A stretch of 64,000 nucleotides of DNA, from the NCBI RefSeq assembly GCF_004375085.3, contig NZ_SNAQ03000002.1, positions 1 through 64,000 of the forward strand, read 5' to 3'. The notes beneath the pieces were generated by a model. That model ran no database searches, was not told where the DNA came from, and was given only the letters and a program-made list of their open reading frames with translations. A program made the position numbers and the translations under genes. How positions within the stretch are numbered: position 1 is the first letter of the stretch; each line of letters opens with the position of its first letter. The stretch is from Lewinella sp. W8 (GTDB lineage Bacteria; Bacteroidota; Bacteroidia; Chitinophagales; Saprospiraceae). Below are positions 18,989 to 27,609 of the stretch, in pieces.

Positions 18989-19684
18989 TTATTCGGGTTT
19001 TCGGGCGATCGTCATTTCTCGCTTTCCCGGGGGACCGGGAACGCCTTCCACCAGAAAGCCCGTGGCCCGCAAATTGCGTTTAAACTGCCCCTGGGCGCAG
19101 TAGGTGGTCAGCCATCCGCCGGGCCGCAGGGCCCGGAAGGCCACGGCGAGTGCCTCACCTTCCCAAAATTCCGGCTGGCTGCTGGGTGCAAAGGCATCGT
19201 AGTAAATAACGTCAATGGACCCCGCCGCGTAGCTCCGCTGCCCGTCGCGGATGAAGTCCCTCCGGAATTTTTCCAGGAAAAAATTCTCGGTGATCGCCAC
19301 CCGCTTTTCCCATTCCGCCCGGTGAAGGGGGAGAAAAGCCGACGGATCAATGTTTAGTTGTGCGGGGTAGTTCAACTGTAGCACGGTTTCTTCCGTAACC
19401 GGGTAGGCTTCGTAGGTGAAGTATTCTACGGATTGATCGGTGTATGCTTCCCGGCCGACTTCCATCACCGTCAGCAGGGCGTTCAGGCCGGTACCAAACC
19501 CCATTTCCAGGATGCGGACGGGGCGGTCCCGGACGGCCGCCAGGGCCGGCAGTAAACCGTACTTGATAAATACGTGCTGGCTCTCGGTGATGGCGCCGTG
19601 GGTACTGTGGTAGGGAACCGCGAAACGGTCATTTACCAGGGTGTGGCTGCCATCCTCCGTTAATACTCTTTCCTCGTGCTGCAT
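18989..19684 (-). CDS. mnmD: tRNA 5-methylaminomethyl-2-thiouridine methyltransferase MnmD
   Basis: 231 residues. Family landmarks: LTEDGSHTLVNDRFAVPYHS, the SAM-binding ILEMGFGTGLNALLT (about 60-74), DVIYYDAFAPSSQPEFW, and RPGGWLTTYCAQGQFKRNLR with VPGPPGKREMTIA at the end. It is the methyltransferase half of MnmC, without the FAD-oxidase half, as usual in Bacteroidota. Completes mnm5s2U34 in tRNA wobble position. Only 11 bases downstream of ytxJ, so probably co-transcribed. Confidence 0.9.
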   Translation of the reverse strand: MQHEERVLTEDGSHTLVNDRFAVPYHSTHGAITESQHVFIKYGLLPALAAVRDRPVRILEMGFGTGLNALLTVMEVGREAYTDQSVEYFTYEAYPVTEETVLQLNYPAQLNIDPSAFLPLHRAEWEKRVAITENFFLEKFRRDFIRDGQRSYAAGSIDVIYYDAFAPSSQPEFWEGEALAVAFRALRPGGWLTTYCAQGQFKRNLRATGFLVEGVPGPPGKREMTIARKPE

Positions 19685-19695
19685 AAGTCGAGTGA

Positions 19696-20025
19696 TTAGG
19701 CCGGCAGCAGGGCGTTGGCCCGAATGGAAAGGTGGGAAGCATCGTGGGTTGCCTTTCCTTCCCGGATAACCAGCACCTGCGGGGATTCGTGCTCTACGCC
19801 GAAGTGATCGGCGATGTGGTTACTGACGGAACGGAACCGATGAAGGTCGAGGTAGTAGGCCTCAAGGTCTTCTTCCCCAAAGTCCCACTCCATCTCCAGT
19901 CGCTTCTTGGCGATACTGCTGATGGGACAGGTCGTACTGTGCTTGAAGATCAGACAGGGAGTCACGCGACTGCGGTCAATGATCGTTTCTACGTCTTCCA
20001 GCGACGTAATGGGATACCATTTCAT
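19696..20025 (-). CDS. ytxJ: YtxJ-type monothiol bacilliredoxin
   Basis: 109 residues with a thioredoxin-like pattern. The active region is CLIFKHSTTCPIS with Cys33 as the only nucleophile in the TCPIS motif, which fits a monothiol bacilliredoxin; a second cysteine, Cys24, lies outside the motif. The end has SPQVLVIREGKATHDASH. The family reduces bacillithiol mixed disulphides, so bacillithiol synthesis is expected elsewhere in the genome. Upstream member of a two-gene unit with mnmD. Confidence 0.88.
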   Translation of the reverse strand: MKWYPITSLEDVETIIDRSRVTPCLIFKHSTTCPISSIAKKRLEMEWDFGEEDLEAYYLDLHRFRSVSNHIADHFGVEHESPQVLVIREGKATHDASHLSIRANALLPA

Positions 20026-20489
20026 AGTTTACTAAATGTCAGGTAGCTGTTGTCCTCCACCATCAAATGGCCATCCTACACGGCAACTTGGCTTTCCTCC
20101 CGGAAAGGCCTGATAAAAGTACCGCAGAAGTCCTGATTAAGGGTGGACTAGAAAATTGATACAGCAACCGTAACGCAGTCAACGAGGAATTCGTTGAGCG
20201 AAAAGTTGGTGGGACATCCGTAACCGCGGTTGCAGGAAGAGAGCAACAACATGGCTAAAGCGCTGAAAACAACGGAGAAACGGGGTGATTGCTTGAAAAT
20301 ATTCATGGAACTGGGAGATGTAAACGGGAGTAATTTGATCTAGTATGTCGCAATAAGACAACCGGTAATGGACCTTGTTGTTTAGGGTAGGTGACGGGGA
20401 GGAAAACTTCTTTTACTCCCGGCAACCAAACAACGTTTCCAAAATTGTCGGCCGTGGATTACTTTTGCGGCCGCAAAGATAACCCCAAT
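20026..20489. other. Spacer upstream of pdhB
   Basis: 464 bases between the ytxJ start and pdhB. No reliable coding frame: a 60-residue minus-strand frame at 20179-20361 resembles nothing. A probable pdhB promoter sits at its end. Confidence 0.5.
20436..20467 (+). promoter_or_regulatory. Candidate pdhB promoter
   Basis: TTTC (20436-20439) and TACTTTTG (20460-20467), the latter exactly TAnnTTTG, separated by 20 bases. The -7 box lies 22 bases before the ATG. Confidence 0.5.
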
Positions 20490-21473
20490 ATGGCCAGAAA
20501 AATTGCCCTCCGCGACGCTTTACGTGAAGCAATGTCAGAAGAAATGCGCCGCGACGAAAATGTCTTCCTCCTGGGAGAAGAAGTTGCTCAGTACAACGGT
20601 GCCTATAAAGTTTCCAAGGGCATGCTGGACGAATTCGGTCCCAAGCGGGTCATTGATACGCCCATTGCGGAACTCGGTTTTGCGGGCATCGGCGTCGGAG
20701 CGGCCATGAACGGCCTGCGCCCCATCGTCGAATTCATGACCTGGAACTTTGCCATTCTGGCCTTTGACCAGATCGTGAACAATGCGGCCAAAACCCTCTC
20801 TCAGAGTGCCGGACAGTTCAACTGTCCCATCGTGTTCCGGGGGCCTTCCGGATCCGCCGGACAGCTGGCCCAGCAACACAGCCAGACTTTTGAAAGCTGG
20901 ATGGCCAATACGCCCGGGTTGAAGGTTATCTCCTGTATCCACCCCGCCGACGCCAAGGGCCTGCTGAAGAGCGCCATCCGGGACAATGACCCCGTCTGCG
21001 TCATGGAGTCTGAAATGCTCTACGGTTACGAAGACGAGGTCCCCGAAGGAGAATACCTGGTACCGATCGGCAAAGCTGCCGTTCGTCGCGAGGGTACCGA
21101 CGTGACCCTGATTTCCTACAACAAGATGATCCTGCCGACGCTGGAGGCCGCCAAAGAGCTGGAAAAGGAAGGCATCTCCGCCGAAGTGATTGACCTGCGG
21201 ACGATTCGTCCGCTGGACCGGGAGACCATCATCAACTCCGTAAAGAAGACCAATCGTGCCGTCGTGGTGGACGAAGCCTGGCCCTTCGCCGGCGTGAGTT
21301 CCGAAGTAGCCTACTCCATTCAGAAATTGGCCTTCGACTACCTTGACGCACCGGTCATCCGCGTTAATTCCGCCGATACCTCGCTCAGCTACGCGCCCAC
21401 TTTCGTGGAGGAATACCTGCCAAATGCCGACAAAATCATTCGTGCGGTAAAGGAGGTTACCTACGTAAAGTAA
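20490..21473 (+). CDS. pdhB: Pyruvate dehydrogenase (or related 2-oxoacid dehydrogenase) E1 beta subunit
   Basis: 327 residues from the ATG at 20490, giving MARKIALRDALREAMSEEMR, the standard start; an upstream frame from 20391 is rejected. Transketolase pyrimidine-binding part: FLLGEEVAQYNGAYKVSKG, DTPIAELGFAGIGVGAAMNG, RPIVEFMTWNFAILAFDQI. C-terminal part: TLISYNKMI, AEVIDLRTIRPLD and VVVDEAWPFAGVSSEVAY. The alpha subunit is not adjacent, which is common in this phylum. It acts in the thiamine-diphosphate E1 enzyme that makes acetyl groups for the lipoyl E2. Followed by a strong terminator. Confidence 0.92.
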   Translation: MARKIALRDALREAMSEEMRRDENVFLLGEEVAQYNGAYKVSKGMLDEFGPKRVIDTPIAELGFAGIGVGAAMNGLRPIVEFMTWNFAILAFDQIVNNAAKTLSQSAGQFNCPIVFRGPSGSAGQLAQQHSQTFESWMANTPGLKVISCIHPADAKGLLKSAIRDNDPVCVMESEMLYGYEDEVPEGEYLVPIGKAAVRREGTDVTLISYNKMILPTLEAAKELEKEGISAEVIDLRTIRPLDRETIINSVKKTNRAVVVDEAWPFAGVSSEVAYSIQKLAFDYLDAPVIRVNSADTSLSYAPTFVEEYLPNADKIIRAVKEVTYVK

Positions 21474-21497
21474 AGGAACATCCCCCAAAAGACGCGA

Positions 21498-21535
21498 AGC
21501 CCCGATCAGGTATCCTGGTCGGGGCTGCGTTTTTT
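21498..21535 (+). terminator. Rho-independent terminator of pdhB
   Basis: A 13-base stem agccccgatcagg (21498-21510) / cctggtcggggct (21514-21526) with one G-T pair and a 3-base loop, then gcg and a T-run (21530-21535). Confidence 0.92.
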
Positions 21536-21581
21536 GCCGTTGGGCTTTCGGTCGGCCGGAGAGTACTTTCCGCTTCAACCA

Positions 21582-21991
21582 CGACCGGCATGCGGAGCAA
21601 GCCCATTACAGATAACCTCTCATAGCCTCAGCCCTTGCGACCGGCCTTCTGCTTTTGCGACCGGTATGCGCTTGCCCGACCAATCACCAATGGGGCGGGG
21701 AGCAAGCCTGCTCCGGATAATCCTTCTCAGCCTCAGCCTTCTCCTTAGTCTTAACCCCGGCTGCACCTCTACCCGGCACCGTCACCGAATTCTTATTTTT
21801 ATACGACCGGCCTGCGGAGCAAGCCTATTACAGATAACCTCTCATAGCCTCAGCCCTTGCGACCGGCCTTCTGCTTTCTCCTTTTGCGACCGGCATGCGG
21901 AGCAAGCCTACTCCGGACGATCCTCATTAGCCTTCTCCTTAGCCTTAACCCCGGCCTCCCCTCTTCCCGGCACCGTCACCGGATTCTTATC
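21582..21991 (+). repeat. Two tandem copies of a ~200-base intergenic unit
   Basis: Copy 1 (21582-21797) and copy 2 (21803-21991) share, in order, acgaccggc, tgcggagcaagcc, attacagataacctctcat, agcctcagcccttgcgaccg, gccttctgctt, a second gagcaagcct-ctccgga block, ccttctccttag, taaccccggc and ggcaccgtcaccg. Within each unit the gagcaagcc block occurs twice. A long open frame crosses the array but the peptide is low in information and I do not regard it as coding. Confidence 0.75.
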
Positions 21992-22040
21992 AAGTACGCT
22001 CAGGCTTTCTTCTTACTTTTCCCTTCATTACCTTAGCGCC

Positions 22041-23129
22041 GTGAAATTTGGCAATCGGCAACTTGACTTGGTGATGATCGGGAATTCGATCCTTTCCTCC
22101 TACGGTAACCCCGTGGCGGAATTGTACCGTGGCCTCATCAACGAGTTGGCCCAATATGGGCACCGAACCACCTTTCTCGAGCGGGAAAACAAGGACAAGT
22201 ACCAGTACCGTGACATGCTCCGGTCGCCTTACTGCGAAGTATGGACCTATCAGGATACGGACCAGTTATTGTCCGAATATCGTCGGGCGATTCAGTCGGC
22301 CGACGTGGTGATCCTGGGCAACGGCGTGGAGGAGTCCGACCGCATCGCTGCATGGATCGCCGAAGAGGCCCGCGGCATTACGGTATACTACGACAGTAAC
22401 CTGGCCCGTACCATCAAAAACCTGGAGGGCGCACTCGCCGTAGGAGACTGCTTGTCTTGCCGCACGGTCAGTAACTTCAACCTGTTCCTTTCCACGACCG
22501 GCGGCCCGGCCCTGAGCCGGCTAAAAAAGGTGCACGACGTCAGTTTTCCCCGTCCTCTCTACGAAAGCGTAGACCCCTACACTTTCTACCGTACGGACAC
22601 CGAGCGACAGTATGACCTGGGCTTTATCGGAAACCATAAAGCGGAACGGGCCGCCCAGATGGAAGACATGCTCTTCAGTCCGGCCCGGTTCACGCCCAAT
22701 CGTCAGTTTTCTCTGGCGGGGGGCGGCTACGACAAGCAGGAAAACTGGCCCCGCAACCTCACCTACCTGGAATACCTGCCCGAAACCAACCTGGTTGATT
22801 TCTACAACCGCCAGCGTTGTATGCTGGTCATCAGTCGGGCCGACCGTAAGGAACTCGGCTTTACCCCCTCCCGGCGGCTACTGACCGCCGCCGCCTGCGG
22901 CGTCCCCGTGCTGACCGAAGACTGGGAAGGCCTGGAGGAATTTTTCGAACCCCACCGCGAAGTATTCTGCGTAAACGATAAACAGGGCGTCCTCGACGTA
23001 CTTTACGGCACGGAAGAGAGTCACCGTAATCGCGTGGGCGCCGAAGCCCGACGTCGCATCCTGGGCCAGCACACCATCAGTCACCGGGCCCAGCAGCTAT
23101 TGGAGTATTTGGATGAGGTGGCGGATTAG
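22041..23129 (+). CDS. CgeB-like glycosyltransferase
   Basis: 362 residues from the GTG at 22041 (VKFGNRQLDLVMIGNSILSS); ATG at 22074 is an alternative. A longer frame begins at 21534 but its first 170 residues come from intergenic repeats. The pattern LDLVMIGNSILSSYGNPVAE, GHRTTFLERENKDKYQYRDM and the C-terminal LGFTPSRRLLTAAACGVPVL with ITEDWEGLEEFF-type ending are those of the CgeB/GT4-like spore-protein glycosyltransferases. The cytoplasmic enzyme probably decorates a protein or a lipid-linked glycan. No sugar-gene neighbours. Confidence 0.82.
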   Translation: MKFGNRQLDLVMIGNSILSSYGNPVAELYRGLINELAQYGHRTTFLERENKDKYQYRDMLRSPYCEVWTYQDTDQLLSEYRRAIQSADVVILGNGVEESDRIAAWIAEEARGITVYYDSNLARTIKNLEGALAVGDCLSCRTVSNFNLFLSTTGGPALSRLKKVHDVSFPRPLYESVDPYTFYRTDTERQYDLGFIGNHKAERAAQMEDMLFSPARFTPNRQFSLAGGGYDKQENWPRNLTYLEYLPETNLVDFYNRQRCMLVISRADRKELGFTPSRRLLTAAACGVPVLTEDWEGLEEFFEPHREVFCVNDKQGVLDVLYGTEESHRNRVGAEARRRILGQHTISHRAQQLLEYLDEVAD

Positions 23130-23202
23130 GCATGCTTTGCCAAAAACAAGGATCTTCTCCTCCCGAGGCATGTACCCATAGGGCATGAATGAAGCTTGCT
23201 CC

Positions 23203-24429
23203 CTATTTGTACTGGTCCTTCAAGTCCTGAATGGTCTTCTCTATTTTCACTTGATCTCCGTTTTTTTGGCCACCGCCTAGGTCAAGGTACTTCTGGTAGT
23301 CAGTTAGAGCTCCCAGAATATCTCCAGTGTTTTTCCTTGCCGTCCCCCGATTTTTGTAGGCTAGAGTGTAGTTCTTTCTTCGTTTTATTGCTTCCGTGTA
23401 ATCCAGAATAGCCCCCTCCAAATCACCTTTTCGGTAGCGGGCGGAACCTCGCGATATATAGGCTCTTGGCGCGTATGTTTTCACCCTTCCTACACTTAGT
23501 TGGATGGCCCGATCATAATCTGCTATCGCCGCGACCTGATCTCCCTGTCTGGATCGCATGAGCCCCCGATTGATGTAAAAATCCGGATGATTCTGTTCAA
23601 GGCGAATGGCCTCCTCATAATCCATCATTGCCCCCGTTGCGTCCCCTTGTCCTTTTCTTGCCGTGCCCCGGTTGTTGTACGCAAGAGCGTAATCAGGATC
23701 AAGTCGAATGGCCTCGTTGTAATCCTTGATGGCCCCAACAAAATCCTTCCGACCGTACTTGATATTTCCCCGATTATTGTAGGCTTCCGGATACGCTGGT
23801 CGCAACTGAATTGCCTGATCATAGGCATACTCTTTATCCTCGGGAGTTTTAGCGTTAACGGCCTTCTCGTACCATTCTTGCGCCGTTAGGGCGTTGTCCT
23901 CGATGTCTGGAGCCTCAATGGCCGCCAGCTGCTGTTCCCTTACCTTTTTCTGTACCGACTTTGTGATGGGGTGAAGCACGGTTTCCAGCGCAACGTTCAA
24001 TCGCTCGTCGCAAAGCTTTTGCATGGCGGCATCAAAATATTCAGCTGGCACCTTAAGTCCGTTGTATTTTTTAAGTGGCGCCAAATCGCCGGTTAAATGC
24101 CTGGCGATAGAGGGAGTGCCAAAACTAAACCCCTCCAAAAAAAGCGGGATGATGTTTCGTCTGGTCTTGATGGCCAGTTCGATTTCCCTCCTGAGCCAGT
24201 CGCCCGGTTCGCTGCACCGCTCGAGGGCCGAAGGCGTTAAGATGACCACAAAGTGGGCCCTTCCTTCAATATTCTGGGTGATGATCTGCGAAAAGTCTCC
24301 ACTTTTGATGCTGTTGTAATCGAAGAAAACATCATAGCCCTGACTGGTCAGGTGCTGGAAAATAGCCAGCGCCCAGGGTGTATTTGTCCGTCGGTAACTG
24401 ATGAATACGGTCTTCTCAATGCGTTGCAT
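23203..24429 (-). CDS. TIR-domain protein with TPR repeats, paralogue A
   Basis: 408 residues. TIR domain at about 5-125: KTVFISYRRTNTPWALAI, GYDVFFDYNSIKSGDFSQII, HFVVILTPSALERC, and DWLRREIELAI with Glu82, which aligns with the catalytic glutamate of TIR NAD-hydrolases. A linker with LTAQEWYEKAVNA leads to at least five TPR units (from about 195), each with AYNNRG or similar and a GDxxGAxxDYxEAI pattern. Proteins of this build may act in NAD-depleting immunity or in signalling. Close paralogue of the next upstream gene; own promoter. GC content is below that of neighbours. Confidence 0.9.
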   Translation of the reverse strand: MQRIEKTVFISYRRTNTPWALAIFQHLTSQGYDVFFDYNSIKSGDFSQIITQNIEGRAHFVVILTPSALERCSEPGDWLRREIELAIKTRRNIIPLFLEGFSFGTPSIARHLTGDLAPLKKYNGLKVPAEYFDAAMQKLCDERLNVALETVLHPITKSVQKKVREQQLAAIEAPDIEDNALTAQEWYEKAVNAKTPEDKEYAYDQAIQLRPAYPEAYNNRGNIKYGRKDFVGAIKDYNEAIRLDPDYALAYNNRGTARKGQGDATGAMMDYEEAIRLEQNHPDFYINRGLMRSRQGDQVAAIADYDRAIQLSVGRVKTYAPRAYISRGSARYRKGDLEGAILDYTEAIKRRKNYTLAYKNRGTARKNTGDILGALTDYQKYLDLGGGQKNGDQVKIEKTIQDLKDQYK

Positions 24430-24502
24430 GCACGTACGCTTGTGGGGGAATTAGGTAGAAGCAGCTTTCAGCAGGCTTTATGCCTATCAGAGGAAGGGGC
24501 TC

Positions 24503-24531
24503 CTAAGCTATGGAATATTTAAATAAACCAA
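24503..24531 (-). promoter_or_regulatory. Candidate promoter of TIR-TPR paralogue A
   Basis: On the minus strand TTG (24531-24529), 18 bases, then TAGCTTAG (24510-24503), one mismatch from TAnnTTTG. It lies about 75 bases before the start codon. Confidence 0.45.
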
Positions 24532-24555
24532 GTGTCTCCCGGTCAGGGATGCCCC

Positions 24556-25779
24556 TTACTCTCCTTTAATGTATCTTTCCTTCAACGCAAGAATGGTGTT
24601 CTCCATCTCGGCCTGATCCCCAAATTGCCGGCCACCGCCTAAGTCCAGGTAATGTTGATAGTCCGTAAGGGTGCCCAGGATGTCTCCTAAGCTGTTTTTG
24701 TCATAGCCCCGATTCTTGTATGCCAGGGCATAGTTGGGTTCTAAACGGATTGCTTCGGTAAAGTCCTGGATCGCTTCTTTTAGGTTACCCTGTATCCGGC
24801 GGGTTATCCCCCGATTGTTGTAAGCCTTGGCGTAGCCCGGCCAACAACGGATCGCCTGCGTATAATCACTGAGTGCCTGATCCAAATTCCGTTGTAATCG
24901 ATGCACATTCCCCCGATTATAGTAGGCCATGGGATAATCAGGATCCAGGCGAATGGCCTCGTTATAGTCCAAAACAGCTCCGTTCAGGTCCCCATGATCG
25001 GCACGCACCGCCCCGCGATTGTTGTAGACGATAAACAATTCGGGATTGTTTAATTCAATTGATCTGGTAAAGTCGGCAATCGCCCCCACGGGATCTCCCT
25101 GGTTGGCCCTGGCGTTCCCCCGGTTATTGTAGGCTTCGGGGTAATCGTGCTTGAGCGTTACTGCCTGGGTATAGCAGTAAATCTCATCTTCCGTGGTCTC
25201 CGCCACCATCCCCCGTTCAAACCACTCCTGCGCCGTAAGGGCATTTTCGTCTACCCTGGAAGCGTTACTGGCCGCCAATTGCTGCTGCTTCACTTGCTCC
25301 CGCACGGTAGGTGTGATGGGATGCAGAATCGTATCAAGGGCAACGTTGAGGCGCTCCGTGCGAAGCTTCTCCATGGCCGCATCAAAGTATTCAACGGGCA
25401 CCTTCAGGCCATTGTATCGTTTAAGTGCCGCTAGTTTCCCGGTAAGTTTTTCGGCAATGGATGGAGTACTAAAACTAAATCCCTCTAGAAACAGCGGAAC
25501 AATGTTTCGTTTATGCTCCAGGGCCAGCTCAATTTCGCGTCTTACCCAATCCCCTGGCTCATGGCATCGCTCCAGTGATGATGGTGTAAGGACGACCACA
25601 AAATGGGCCCTTCCCTCGATGTTCTGAGTAATGATCTGGGAGTAATCTCCGCTTTTGATGCTGTTATAGTCAAAAAAAACGTCATACCCGTGGCCGGTCA
25701 GGTAATGGTAAATCGCCAGCGCCCAGGGAGTATTGGTACGCCGATAACTGATGAAAACGGTCTTCTCAATGCGTTGCAT
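24556..25779 (-). CDS. TIR-domain protein with TPR repeats, paralogue B
   Basis: 407 residues from the ATG at 25779, matching the start of paralogue A (MQRIEKTVFISYRRTNTPWA); an ATG three codons earlier is possible. The TIR domain differs little from A (GYDVFFDYNSIKSGDYSQII; Glu82 in DWVRREIELAL). The TPR region has diverged more and carries about six units, such as YPEAYNNRGNARANQGDPVG. Separated from A by 126 bases that contain A's promoter, so the pair probably arose by tandem duplication with retained separate control. Confidence 0.9.
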   Translation of the reverse strand: MQRIEKTVFISYRRTNTPWALAIYHYLTGHGYDVFFDYNSIKSGDYSQIITQNIEGRAHFVVVLTPSSLERCHEPGDWVRREIELALEHKRNIVPLFLEGFSFSTPSIAEKLTGKLAALKRYNGLKVPVEYFDAAMEKLRTERLNVALDTILHPITPTVREQVKQQQLAASNASRVDENALTAQEWFERGMVAETTEDEIYCYTQAVTLKHDYPEAYNNRGNARANQGDPVGAIADFTRSIELNNPELFIVYNNRGAVRADHGDLNGAVLDYNEAIRLDPDYPMAYYNRGNVHRLQRNLDQALSDYTQAIRCWPGYAKAYNNRGITRRIQGNLKEAIQDFTEAIRLEPNYALAYKNRGYDKNSLGDILGTLTDYQHYLDLGGGRQFGDQAEMENTILALKERYIKGE

Positions 25780-25813
25780 GTGGTTCAACTGTCGGGACAG
25801 TATTATCGATTGC

Positions 25814-25844
25814 CGAAGCTACAAATGTTTATCAAAAACGTCAA
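25814..25844 (-). promoter_or_regulatory. Candidate promoter of TIR-TPR paralogue B
   Basis: On the minus strand TTG (of TTGAC, 25844-25842) is followed by 20 bases and then TAGCTTCG (25821-25814), one mismatch from TAnnTTTG. The box lies 34 bases before the start. Confidence 0.5.
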
Positions 25845-25996
25845 GGGGGCTAATGTCCCCGTGAGACCAACCACCATCATTGATAAGTACCACTGTCGAA
25901 GTTGGGTAAGCAAGCGCGTAGCGGATTAGGCGCTCCCGCGACCGGAAGCGCCCAAAATTCATCCAATCAAGGAGATGAGGCCGAAGGTTCCGATGC

Positions 25997-26389
25997 TTAC
26001 TCCTCGGCCGCCAGTACGCCGTTGATGTTGAGGCGCATGGCCAGGTCCATGACGCTGACGACGCCTTCGACCGGAGCGCGCTTGTCCGGAGAAATCAGCA
26101 TGGAGTAGTTGCCGCCCGCTTTCGGAGACAGGCGTGACTCCAGTTCCGGCAGGCTGATCCGACGTCCGTTGAAGTACAGGCTTCCCTGCTCGTCAATGCG
26201 TACGTCGTCGAGTTGATTACTCGAGGGGGCCGCGGGGGTATCCGAGCGACCGGGGAGCTTCAGGTTGAGGGCATTCGGTGCCACCACCGTGGAGGTGAGC
26301 ATGAAGAAGATCAGCAGCAGGAAGATGATGTCCGTCAACGACGACATATTAAATTCTGCGGATACCCTACTTCTTTTTTTGAGGCCCAT
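25997..26389 (-). CDS. exbD: ExbD/TolR-type biopolymer transport protein, copy 2
   Basis: 130 residues. The start MGLKKRSRVSAEFNMSSLTD leads into one transmembrane helix (about 18-38, DIIFLLLIFFMLTSTVV) that carries the conserved aspartate used in proton coupling. The periplasmic part ends DLAMRLNINGVLAA. Together with ExbB and a partner protein it uses the proton gradient to energise outer-membrane transport or motility. It follows the other exbD by 32 bases in the same operon. Confidence 0.9.
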   Translation of the reverse strand: MGLKKRSRVSAEFNMSSLTDIIFLLLIFFMLTSTVVAPNALNLKLPGRSDTPAAPSSNQLDDVRIDEQGSLYFNGRRISLPELESRLSPKAGGNYSMLISPDKRAPVEGVVSVMDLAMRLNINGVLAAEE

Positions 26390-26421
26390 GTTGGCGGTCG
26401 GTTTTCGTTGCCCGCAGGCGG

Positions 26422-26820
26422 TTAGCTGTTTGGTTGGGTGGCGATGATGGCCCGCGCCCGCTGGCGGGCGGCCAGGTTCATGATGGGCGTGATCCGGCTG
26501 AAGGGGACGCCGGCTTCGGCCACGATGGTCACCGTCGCCTGTTCCTTATCCTCCACCTGGCTCAGGGCGTCCGTTACGGCCCGGCCGATGGCCTGCCCCC
26601 GCACGTTGATGTTGTTCACCGTCGTGGTACCATCTTTTTCCAGCTGCACCACAATGTTGGTCGGAGCCACCGTCTGGCTGTCCGAAATCGGCAGGTCAAA
26701 GGGCTTGATCTGCACGAAGTTGGAAGTCAGCATGAAGAAGATCAGTAGCAGAAAAATGATGTCCGTCAACGACGACATATTGAATTCTGCACTGACTTTA
26801 CTTGAGCGTTTCAGGCCCAC
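26422..26820 (-). CDS. exbD: ExbD/TolR-type biopolymer transport protein, copy 1
   Basis: 132 residues. The N-terminus is nearly identical to copy 2 over 30 residues (VSAEFNMSSLTDIIFLLLIF), but the periplasmic part differs (QIKPFDLPISDSQTVAPTNI; ITPIMNLAARQRARAIIAT). Two different ExbDs next to one ExbB is the usual Bacteroidota layout and suggests a heteromeric proton channel. It lies 84 bases downstream of exbB. Confidence 0.9.
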   Translation of the reverse strand: MGLKRSSKVSAEFNMSSLTDIIFLLLIFFMLTSNFVQIKPFDLPISDSQTVAPTNIVVQLEKDGTTTVNNINVRGQAIGRAVTDALSQVEDKEQATVTIVAEAGVPFSRITPIMNLAARQRARAIIATQPNS

Positions 26821-26866
26821 GGCTGATGCTTTTTGGGTGAAGGAATGAAGAGCAATTTGGGGCGAT

Positions 26867-26877
26867 GCGCAGGTGCA
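26867..26877 (+). repeat. GCGCAGGTGCA word, copy 3
   Basis: Exact 11-base word in the spacer between exbB and exbD. Confidence 0.6.
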
Positions 26878-26904
26878 ACGGTCATCCCAAAGGAGCCGGG
26901 CAGT

Positions 26905-27609
26905 TTACTTCCCGGGTTCCTGCAGCAGATCCATGAATTCGGTCGTGGACCGTTCCATTTTGTACACGACGCGCTCTACGTTGGCCACCAGCAGGTTATA
27001 CCCGACGAAGGCCAGGATACCGATGAACAGTCCCGCGGCGGTCGTCAGGAGGGCGGAGTAAATACCGCCCGCCAGTACGTCGGGGGTAATGTTCTGGGCC
27101 GTAGACATTTCGTAGAAGGCGTTGATCATCCCCGTTACGGTTCCGAAGAAGCCGATCATGGGGGCCGCACCGGCAATACTGGCCAGGGTGCTCAGTCCCT
27201 TCTCCAGCCGGAAAATCTCCAGGTTGCCGACGTTCTCGATGGCCGCGTCAATGTCCCGCAGGGGGCGACCAATCCGTTGCAGTCCCTTGTCCACCATCCG
27301 GGCCACGGGGCTGTCGGTATTGGCGCACAGTGCCCGGGCGTTGGCCATGTTCCCGGCGGAGATTTCCATCCGGATGCGATCCATGAAGCTCTGATCGTTG
27401 GCGCGGGCGGCCTTGATGGTCGTGTAGCGCTCCACGAAGATGTACAGACCAACCACAAAGAGTACCAGCAGGATGCCGACGATGATCATACTGAGCAGAC
27501 CGGAGTCGAGCAGTACGCTAAGCAGGTTATCACTTTCCACGGCGGGCTCTTCGGGGGTATCGAGTTCCACCTGTCCCTGGAATAAAAGAAAAAGATAGGT
27601 TAGCAACAT
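26905..27609 (-). CDS. exbB: ExbB/TolQ/MotA-family proton channel protein
   Basis: 234 residues, three transmembrane helices (about 40-62, 145-167, 185-207). Conserved parts: RMEISAGNMANARALCANTD, GLSTLASIAGAAPMIGFFGTV (the MotA/TolQ/ExbB core) and ALLTTAAGLFIGILAFVGYN. First gene of the exbB-exbD-exbD operon. It forms the stator-like pore for TonB-type energy transfer in the inner membrane. Confidence 0.93.
   Translation of the reverse strand: MLLTYLFLLFQGQVELDTPEEPAVESDNLLSVLLDSGLLSMIIVGILLVLFVVGLYIFVERYTTIKAARANDQSFMDRIRMEISAGNMANARALCANTDSPVARMVDKGLQRIGRPLRDIDAAIENVGNLEIFRLEKGLSTLASIAGAAPMIGFFGTVTGMINAFYEMSTAQNITPDVLAGGIYSALLTTAAGLFIGILAFVGYNLLVANVERVVYKMERSTTEFMDLLQEPGK

Noticed and set aside
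20179-20361. 60-residue minus-strand frame upstream of pdhB
   Set aside because: No recognisable pattern and no promoter or conserved context.
21582-21991. CRISPR array
   Set aside because: Only two long units with inner repeats, no regular short repeat and spacer pattern, no cas genes.
21534-22040. N-terminal 169-residue extension of the glycosyltransferase frame
   Set aside because: The sequence is made of tandem spacer repeats; the family match starts only at 22041.
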